From: Candidatus Melainabacteria bacterium
Lineage (GTDB): Bacteria > Cyanobacteriota > Vampirovibrionia > Obscuribacterales > Obscuribacteraceae
Assembly (NCBI GenBank): GCA_003175915.1
Contig: PSRH01000087.1
Coordinates: forward strand, 1-10,937
DNA: 10,937 nt
Direction of reading: 5' to 3'
In this document: positions 6,547-10,937 of the stretch, one piece after another
Position numbering within the stretch: the first letter of the stretch is position 1
Layout: every line of letters begins with the position of its first letter
The notes under the pieces: model-generated
What the model was told of the DNA's origin: nothing
The model's database searches: none
Seen by the model: the letters and a program-made list of their open reading frames with translations, nothing else
Made by a program: the position numbers and the translations under genes

Positions 6547-7812
6547 TTAAGCAACATATTTGCCCATGACCAGTACGGTGTTGTGCCCGCCAAAGCCTAA
6601 AGCTTCCACAATGGCATGATTGACTTTGCCTTCGCGACAAACATTGGGGATGTAGTCCAGGTCACATTTCGGGTCTGGATTGTTGTAATTGATTGTCGGA
6701 TGCATTTTTTGGTCGCGGATGGTCAAGGCAGTTGCTGCTGCTCCTATGGCACCGGCGCCGCCGAGCAAATGACCCACCATGGATTTTGTACTGGAGACGG
6801 CAATCTTGTAGGCATGGCTGTTGAACACCTTTTTGATTGCCAGAGTTTCTCTTTCATCGTTCAAAGGTGTAGAGGTGCCGTGGGCATTGATGTAATCGAT
6901 GTCCGTCGGCTCTATTTCCGCATCCCGTAAGGCTTCTCGAATGGCACGCGCGGCTCCGGAGCCGGTTTCATCCGGCGCCACGATGTGAGTGGCGTCGCAG
7001 CTGGCGCCGCCGCCAATAATTTCCGCGTAGATAGGGGCATTGCGCTTGAGAGCGTGCCCTAGTTCTTCCAGGATCAAAATCACCGAACCTTCACCAATAA
7101 CGAAGCCGTCGCGATCGATGCTGAAGGGACGGCTGACTTTCTCGGGCGGGTCGTTGCGTCTGGACAGAGCCATCATGTTGGTGAAAGAGGCAACGCTGAA
7201 AGGGTTAATACAGGCTTCGCTACCGCCGGCAATCATGGCATCGGCGCGGTTCTGCGTAATGTACATGTAGGCGTCGAAGAGAGAGTCCAAGCCACTGGCG
7301 CAGGCTGTTGCATCGCTTTTTGCTCTGCCTTTAGCGCCATGCTCAATCGCTACCTGTCCAGAAGGCGCATTCGGCATGAGGCGGATGATCGAACGCAAGC
7401 CAATCTTCTTGGGTCCGCCTTCCATGAGCTTTATGTGATCTGCTGTCGTGGTAATCAGTCCACCTACGCCCGTGCCGATGAAAGTACCGACACGTTCAGG
7501 TTGAGTAGAACGGATTTCCAATCGCGCGTCTTCCAGGGCCAGCTTTGCCGCTGCCATGGCGAATAATGTGACGCGATCCATCTCCTTCAACATAGAGCCG
7601 ACTTTTCGTTTGTCCGGGTAGAAGTCGGCAATATTGAAATTCTTTACTTCGGCAGCGATTTTGACGGCCAATCCGTGTTCTTCGGGGTCAAAGTGAGAAA
7701 TCTTGGAAACGCCGCTTCTGCCCTCCAATAAGGCCTTCCAGATATCCTGATGGCCTGATCCAAGGGGGCTAATTGCGCCGATTCCGGTTATAACTACTCT
7801 TCTTTTATTCAT
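6547..7812 (-). CDS. fabF: Beta-ketoacyl-[ACP] synthase II
   Basis: Condenses malonyl-ACP with acyl-ACP in type II fatty acid elongation (EC 2.3.1.179). The 421-residue thiolase-fold protein starts MNKRRVVITGIGAISPLG, as usual for FabF. It carries the nucleophile C171 in TACASG, H311 in NAHGTSTPLND, K343 and H348 in STKSMVGHLLGGAGA, and the C-terminal GFGGHN loop. An in-frame ATG at 7860 would add 16 residues with no family counterpart, so the ATG at 7812 is preferred. Length and motifs fit FabF better than FabB. The gene is on the same strand as the peptidase upstream and cysE downstream, with gaps of 252 and 103 bp, and is not next to acpP, fabD or fabG, its common partners. It could be a second condensing enzyme rather than the only one, which the window cannot settle. 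Confidence 0.95.
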   Translation of the reverse strand: MNKRRVVITGIGAISPLGSGHQDIWKALLEGRSGVSKISHFDPEEHGLAVKIAAEVKNFNIADFYPDKRKVGSMLKEMDRVTLFAMAAAKLALEDARLEIRSTQPERVGTFIGTGVGGLITTTADHIKLMEGGPKKIGLRSIIRLMPNAPSGQVAIEHGAKGRAKSDATACASGLDSLFDAYMYITQNRADAMIAGGSEACINPFSVASFTNMMALSRRNDPPEKVSRPFSIDRDGFVIGEGSVILILEELGHALKRNAPIYAEIIGGGASCDATHIVAPDETGSGAARAIREALRDAEIEPTDIDYINAHGTSTPLNDERETLAIKKVFNSHAYKIAVSSTKSMVGHLLGGAGAIGAAATALTIRDQKMHPTINYNNPDPKCDLDYIPNVCREGKVNHAIVEALGFGGHNTVLVMGKYVA

Positions 7813-7860
7813 TCCGATTCTCGATAATGCCGAAGGCCTCCCCGAGGGCACGTCGGCCAT

Positions 7861-8064
7861 GAGGTGGGGCTACTCTGAAGACAAATGCAATTCTAACCTG
7901 TGCTTAGATGCCAGAAGAGAAGACATTGATTCAAACCTGATAATATTTAGAGTTGTAAAGATATCTCCTCTCCCTCGGCGGCTGGTTGGCGGGCGGAAAA
8001 GCATCATGTAACGCAAGTAAACATGCTATCACCGATGGTGCTAAACGAAAGACGGCGAGATTTA
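7861..8064. other. Intergenic stretch between the metallopeptidase gene and fabF
   Basis: About 200 bases without a credible gene. It must hold the end of the peptidase transcript and, probably, the fabF promoter. The best candidate for the latter is a minus-strand TAGAAT (7895-7890), which would start transcription near 7883 but lacks a good -35. A weak seven-pair stem with one mismatch and a three-base loop (about 8026-8044) has no T-run, so it is not a convincing terminator. Confidence 0.3.
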
Positions 8065-8691
8065 TCAGTCTATGAAATCTTCATCTAAGCAGAGACTTTC
8101 CCATTCAATCAGGCTGTCATCGACTGCCGCTTTTGTCGAATCTTCACCAAGAGCGAGCTGCTCCGCTTCCTGCCGTTTACTAGCCGCCGTTTTGTGATTG
8201 CCCTGTAGGGCCCCAAGAAACAGCTTGAATTGCTCGGCGCTGCCCCGCTCCAGCGCGATCACATTGTCAGCATTGTTGACCGAATCCTCCTTTTGAACAT
8301 TGCCCTTAAAGGCAATTTCGAGACTGCGTCCGACCTGCCGATAATCTGGCTCGAACCGGCCGACCAGGTCCCAGAAGTGCTGGTTATGACTGGACTCCTT
8401 GACATGAGCCAATTCGTGCAGGACTAAATAGCGGCGGCCTCGTTCCGGCACATTTTCAATGGCATATTTTGAAAAGGTCAGAACTCTCGTTTTCAGGTTG
8501 ATTTGAGCCAACCGCGAATATTTGGCGAGGCCGATGCGAACGCCGCCGATGGCGACTTTGAAGGTTGCTTCGTTAATGCGGCGTACGTATCCTTGCATAA
8601 AGGACTGATACATTTCTAGGGATGCTCGATCAAATGATTCTTGCTCTTCTGTATTTGCCTTGGTTTTTTTACTGGTATAAAGACTAACCAT
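8065..8691 (-). CDS. YgjP/DUF45-type zinc metallopeptidase-like protein
   Basis: A 208-residue protein with the compact zincin core of the YgjP/DUF45 family. The signature is LVLHELAH with H92, E93 and H96, followed by a third ligand H102 in SHNQHFWDLV. Before it are the family's strands GGVRIGLAKYSRLAQINLKTRVLTFSKYAIENVP (46-81). H92, H96 and H102 should bind Zn2+ and E93 act as base. Residues 130-208 are acidic and low in hydrophobics, beyond the normal end of the family, and may be an adaptor or regulatory tail. YgjP relatives are often near type I restriction genes, but none is seen here. A promoter at 8767-8739 puts the start at ATG 8691 or ATG 8712; a TTG at 8796 lies upstream of that promoter and is rejected. 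The substrate is unknown; the family has no settled physiological role. Confidence 0.85.
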   Translation of the reverse strand: MVSLYTSKKTKANTEEQESFDRASLEMYQSFMQGYVRRINEATFKVAIGGVRIGLAKYSRLAQINLKTRVLTFSKYAIENVPERGRRYLVLHELAHVKESSHNQHFWDLVGRFEPDYRQVGRSLEIAFKGNVQKEDSVNNADNVIALERGSAEQFKLFLGALQGNHKTAASKRQEAEQLALGEDSTKAAVDDSLIEWESLCLDEDFID

Positions 8692-8738
8692 TGATAAGAA
8701 GTGCCTTTCCATTTGATCCAAACAGCTACCTTGCTCAT

Positions 8739-8767
8739 AGCATAGGCGTAACCGGTGACTTAGACAA
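8739..8767 (-). promoter_or_regulatory. Promoter for the metallopeptidase gene
   Basis: On the minus strand TTGTCT (8767-8762) and TATGCT (8744-8739) are 17 bases apart. Transcription would begin near 8732, leaving 20 or 41 bases before the two candidate ATGs. It lies in the divergent region shared with cobU, for which I find no equally clear plus-strand promoter. Confidence 0.5.
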
Positions 8768-8811
8768 GCGGTAAAAGCAAAAATCGCTGAATTCAACTTG
8801 GTTTTGAGGAA

Positions 8812-9366
8812 TTGAAAAATTTAGTACTCATCACAGGTGGTGCCCGGTCAGGCAAATCGGAATTTGCGGAAAGCCTGGCTCTGGCTCATAAAAAACCAGT
8901 GGTTTACTTGGCAACTATGCCGTTTATCGCTGGTGACAAAGAGCTGGCGGAAAAAATCAGGCAACACCAGAGTCGACGTCCGAAAACATGGCGGACCATT
9001 GAGGCAGAATTGAAGCTGGATCAAGTCGTGCTTGATTTACCTGCCGGAGGGGCTGTCTGTCTAATTGACTGTCTGTCTCTTTTTGTCGCCAATATTCTGC
9101 ACGAGCAACAGCAATCGGCCTCAGAGAAGATCGAAGCATTAGTCCTGAAGCAATCCGGAGCGCTTCTGGCCTCTATGGAGGAGCGTTCCGAAATTACTTT
9201 TCTGACCGTGACCAATGAAGTTGGTTTGGGAATCGTTCCGGAAAATCCGCTTTCTCGCCAGTATAGAGATTTGCTCGGAGCAGTGAACAAAGAATTTGCC
9301 CGCGCTGCCAAGACGGTTTGGTTTTGCTGCGTAGGCCTACCGATTAAAATAAAGCCGGGCAAGTAA
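8812..9366 (+). CDS. cobU: Adenosylcobinamide kinase / adenosylcobinamide-phosphate guanylyltransferase
   Basis: A bifunctional cytosolic enzyme of cobamide nucleotide-loop assembly. It phosphorylates adenosylcobinamide and then transfers GMP to give adenosylcobinamide-GDP (EC 2.7.1.156 and 2.7.7.62). The P-loop GGARSGKS is at 9-16. H52 in RQHQSRRPKTW aligns with the His that carries GMP in the Salmonella enzyme. IDCLSLFVANIL (84-95) and TNEVGLGIVPENPLSRQYRD are the other family blocks. At 184 residues it has the normal length and appears intact. The start is TTG at 8812, the only start codon between the in-frame stop at 8788 and the P-loop; GAGGA lies just before it, closer than ideal. None of its usual partners (cobS, cobT, cobC, cbiB) is in the window, so this could serve salvage of imported corrinoids or a scattered full pathway. 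Confidence 0.95.
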   Translation: MKNLVLITGGARSGKSEFAESLALAHKKPVVYLATMPFIAGDKELAEKIRQHQSRRPKTWRTIEAELKLDQVVLDLPAGGAVCLIDCLSLFVANILHEQQQSASEKIEALVLKQSGALLASMEERSEITFLTVTNEVGLGIVPENPLSRQYRDLLGAVNKEFARAAKTVWFCCVGLPIKIKPGK

Positions 9367-9400
9367 GTTATGGCGAGGTCATGAAATCTTGCCAAGAGTG

Positions 9401-9409
9401 TGCTAATAT
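9401..9409 (+). promoter_or_regulatory. Extended -10 box upstream of def
   Basis: TGC directly followed by TAATAT (9404-9409) forms an extended -10, with start near 9415 and a leader of about 100 bases to the def ATG. A second -10-like TATAAA at 9478-9483 would start near 9490 and give a shorter leader. Neither has a convincing -35, so which one is used cannot be told from sequence. Confidence 0.35.
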
Positions 9410-9517
9410 CGGCGAAGAAGCTTATAGGCGCTCACTTTCAAGCTCAAGCTCGCAGGCGTGCCGGAAGCTGATTTCGCTATAAACGCTTACCTGGGTAAGA
9501 GGAGGAATTTTCCAGAG

Positions 9518-10099
9518 ATGGCCAAGCTTCAGCTGAGATATTATCCTGATCAAGTGCTGATGGAGAAGGCTAAGAAGATCAGCCGGTTTGATGCTTCTGT
9601 GCGCAAGCTGGCTCAGGATATGCTCGACACCATGTATGAGAACAATGGTGTTGGTCTGGCGGCGCCGCAAGTAGGCGTGTCACAGCGAATCATGGTGATT
9701 GATGTTAGTGGCGAAGACGAACCCAACAAGCCGATAGTTTTCATTAACCCGCAAATCATCAAGAAGGAAGGCGAGCTCGTAGGACTTGAGGGTTGTTTGA
9801 GTTTCCCGGGCGTTTTCTTTGAAGTGAAAAGAGCTAACCGCATCGTTGTTCGCTATCAAAATTTATCCGGCAAAGAAGTGAAACTTGAGGCGGAAGGGGA
9901 CCTTTTGTGCAGAGCCATTCAACACGAGGTCGATCACCTCGATGGCGAAATCTTTATCGACAAGGCCGTTTCCAGACTGGCCGCCGAGCTGGAGCTGAGC
10001 AAGCATGGCTTTGGAGCGGAACCTAACGTCGATCCGGAAGTCTTAAAGGAGGCAGCCCTGCATGAACCGGTGGCCTCTTCCGAGAGGATGGTTGGCTGA
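9518..10099 (+). CDS. def: Peptide deformylase
   Basis: Removes the formyl group from N-terminal formyl-methionine of new proteins (EC 3.5.1.88), acting at the ribosome exit. All three family motifs are present: GVGLAAPQ (44-51), EGCLS (91-95) and QHEVDHLDG (135-143). The metal ligands are therefore C93, H136 and H140, and the general base is E137. The ATG at 9518 gives 193 residues and the normal opening, a few residues before RYYPDQVL. A GGAGG at 9501-9505 precedes it with slightly long spacing of 12 bases. A GTG at 9458 in the same frame would add 20 residues without family support. The last 35 residues (SKHGFGAEPNVDPEV...) extend past the HEVDH helix as in many longer type I enzymes. No fmt or priA gene, its common neighbours, is adjacent. 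Confidence 0.97.
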   Translation: MAKLQLRYYPDQVLMEKAKKISRFDASVRKLAQDMLDTMYENNGVGLAAPQVGVSQRIMVIDVSGEDEPNKPIVFINPQIIKKEGELVGLEGCLSFPGVFFEVKRANRIVVRYQNLSGKEVKLEAEGDLLCRAIQHEVDHLDGEIFIDKAVSRLAAELELSKHGFGAEPNVDPEVLKEAALHEPVASSERMVG

Positions 10100-10123
10100 C
10101 GCTGGCGCCTTAAGAGAGTAACG

Positions 10124-10477
10124 ATGGCTTTCTCTATCTCAGAATCCGTCAGTAATGCGGCTCATCGCAGCCTTGCCTTGACTCGTATTATTGGCAGGCT
10201 TGATATCCAGCACCACATTAGCAAAAAAAACAAAGCTGGTTTGGGGTTGAAAGCGGTGTTTGATAAGAGCGGTAAGCCGCGTACCTGCCAACTTTGTGGT
10301 TTCGCCCTGGCCACCCTCGAGCTAAATGAGCAATGGTTGATGCAATCATGCTCAGCAACAGGATTCAAGGAAACAGGTAAGCAGCCCGGGTTTGCGGCCT
10401 GGCTTCGGCGCTTGAGTGAAGGGCAGGACGGCGAAAAGAGCGAAAAAACAAAACAGTACTCCGATGTTTCCCCTTAA
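10124..10477 (+). CDS. 117-residue protein with a single CxxC, unknown function
   Basis: A soluble, basic protein that I do not recognise. Residues 1-30 look helical. A central segment has one C56-x2-C59 pair followed by C76, which is too few ligands for a standard zinc ribbon unless the site forms between subunits. The C-terminal 30 residues are charged and probably disordered. It begins 24 bases after def and ends 26 bases before the RapZ-like gene, all on the same strand, so co-transcription with def is likely. The ATG at 10124 has only a weak purine-rich ribosome site. A run of eight A at about 10223-10230 inside the gene spells a possible slippery site, but the alternative frame stops after about ten codons. 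Confidence 0.6.
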   Translation: MAFSISESVSNAAHRSLALTRIIGRLDIQHHISKKNKAGLGLKAVFDKSGKPRTCQLCGFALATLELNEQWLMQSCSATGFKETGKQPGFAAWLRRLSEGQDGEKSEKTKQYSDVSP

Positions 10478-10503
10478 ACTGAAAGACCTTATACTTGCCA
10501 CCG

Positions 10504-10937
10504 ATGGAGACTCACTTGACCACTATTCGGCATAGAGCCACTGAAGGCGCAATCGAGCTGAGTGACGCCAATAATATGCTGGAAATAAAGATCGTTTCTT
10601 TTGGCTATAAATCGGGCCCGCCGCCCCACGCCAATATGTTGTTCGATGTCCGTTTCCTTGATAATCCGTACTGGGTGGAGGAACTTAGACCTTTGACCGG
10701 TTTGGATAAACCTGTCCAGAAGTATGTGCTTGAACAACCGCTTGCCAAACACTTTCTCCATTCCTTAATTGCTATGGCCAGCGAAGTTTTGCCGGAAATG
10801 GCAAAGCGCAAGGCGAAAACGGTTACTATTGCTTTTGGATGTACCGGCGGACAGCACCGCTCCGCATCCATTGCTGAATACACAGCAAAGACACTGAAAG
10901 GGCTTTTTCCGCGCTATATGGTTAGGATATCTCATAG
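10504..10937 (+). CDS. RapZ C-terminal-domain protein, cut by window end
   Basis: The visible 144 residues match the C-terminal domain of RapZ (YvcJ family). They include VSFGYKSG (31-38), FDVRFLDNPYW (47-57), the ELRPLTGLD block (60-68) and IAFGCTGGQHRSASIAE (109-125). In E. coli this domain binds the small RNA GlmZ and glucosamine 6-phosphate, while the N-terminal half is a P-loop nucleotidase. Here the frame is closed by TGA at 10480-10482, so no N-terminal P-loop half can precede it, and the neighbouring gene upstream is unrelated. The start may be ATG 10504 or ATG 10576; a -10-like TATACT at 10490-10495 would make the first nearly leaderless and favours the second. The stop lies beyond the window, only a little further if it is a normal RapZ end. 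The domain assignment is sure; the role without the kinase-like half is not. Confidence 0.85.
   Translation, partial: METHLTTIRHRATEGAIELSDANNMLEIKIVSFGYKSGPPPHANMLFDVRFLDNPYWVEELRPLTGLDKPVQKYVLEQPLAKHFLHSLIAMASEVLPEMAKRKAKTVTIAFGCTGGQHRSASIAEYTAKTLKGLFPRYMVRISH

Noticed and set aside
8026..8044. Hairpin downstream of the metallopeptidase as a terminator
   Set aside because: The stem has a mismatch, a three-base loop and no T-run.
8692..8796. TTG start at 8796 for the metallopeptidase
   Set aside because: It lies upstream of the best promoter, and the added residues are not part of the family.
9021..9395. Long minus-strand open frame opposite cobU
   Set aside because: It is antisense to conserved cobU motifs, with no domain and no ribosome site.
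9458..9517. GTG start for def
   Set aside because: The 20 added residues have no family counterpart and the ATG at 9518 has a GGAGG upstream.
10223..10231. A-run with an A-AAA-AAC slippery heptamer as a programmed -1 frameshift
   Set aside because: The -1 frame ends after about ten codons and no stimulatory structure is evident; it is more likely a plain lysine-rich stretch.
1..10937. Mobile elements, CRISPR arrays, tRNA or rRNA genes
   Set aside because: I found no transposase-like protein, spaced repeat array or recognisable structural RNA; gene content and base composition look uniform.

Overview
The window looks like ordinary bacterial chromosome: densely packed genes on both strands, mid-range GC, intergenic gaps mostly under 120 bp, and several housekeeping enzymes. 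I see no mobile element, CRISPR array, rRNA or tRNA. The sequence does not fix the lineage. The scattered single metabolic genes mixed with lineage-restricted small proteins, plus recurring extended -10 boxes of the TGC-TA-type, would suit an environmental bacterium of the non-photosynthetic cyanobacterial sister groups (for example Obscuribacterales). That placement is a guess from gestalt, not evidence.

Layout. 1-1285 (+): a protein with a TOPRIM nuclease-type domain, starting at TTG behind an extended -10 box. 1374-1790 (+): a four-helix membrane protein of unknown function. It ends 11 bp from the convergent end of a minus-strand pair: ribulose-phosphate 3-epimerase (3151-2468, with a good -35/-10 pair) followed by an exported TPR-like protein (2413-1802). 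3326-4733 (+): a divergent acyl-CoA dehydrogenase homologue that lacks the usual catalytic glutamate, then a 73-residue unknown protein. The latter ends 3 bp from the convergent end of a minus-strand series running from 8691 down to 4737. Read in its direction of transcription, that series is a YgjP/DUF45-type metallopeptidase, beta-ketoacyl-ACP synthase II (fabF), serine O-acetyltransferase (cysE), a 69-residue coiled-coil protein, and a zinc-ribbon membrane protein. Divergent from the peptidase lies cobU (8812-9366, +), followed by peptide deformylase (def), a 117-residue unknown protein, and a stand-alone RapZ C-terminal-domain protein cut by the window end.

How the genes relate. Few neighbours share a pathway. 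rpe serves the pentose phosphate cycle, fabF fatty acid elongation, cysE cysteine synthesis, cobU the lower-ligand stage of cobamide synthesis, and def N-terminal protein maturation. fabF and cobU both stand apart from the partners they often cluster with (acpP/fabG; cobS/cobT/cobC). The best leads for something unusual are the acyl-CoA dehydrogenase-like protein with its small partner, the RapZ C-terminal domain without its P-loop half, and the TOPRIM protein without an ATPase. I do not find a convincing new multi-gene system here.
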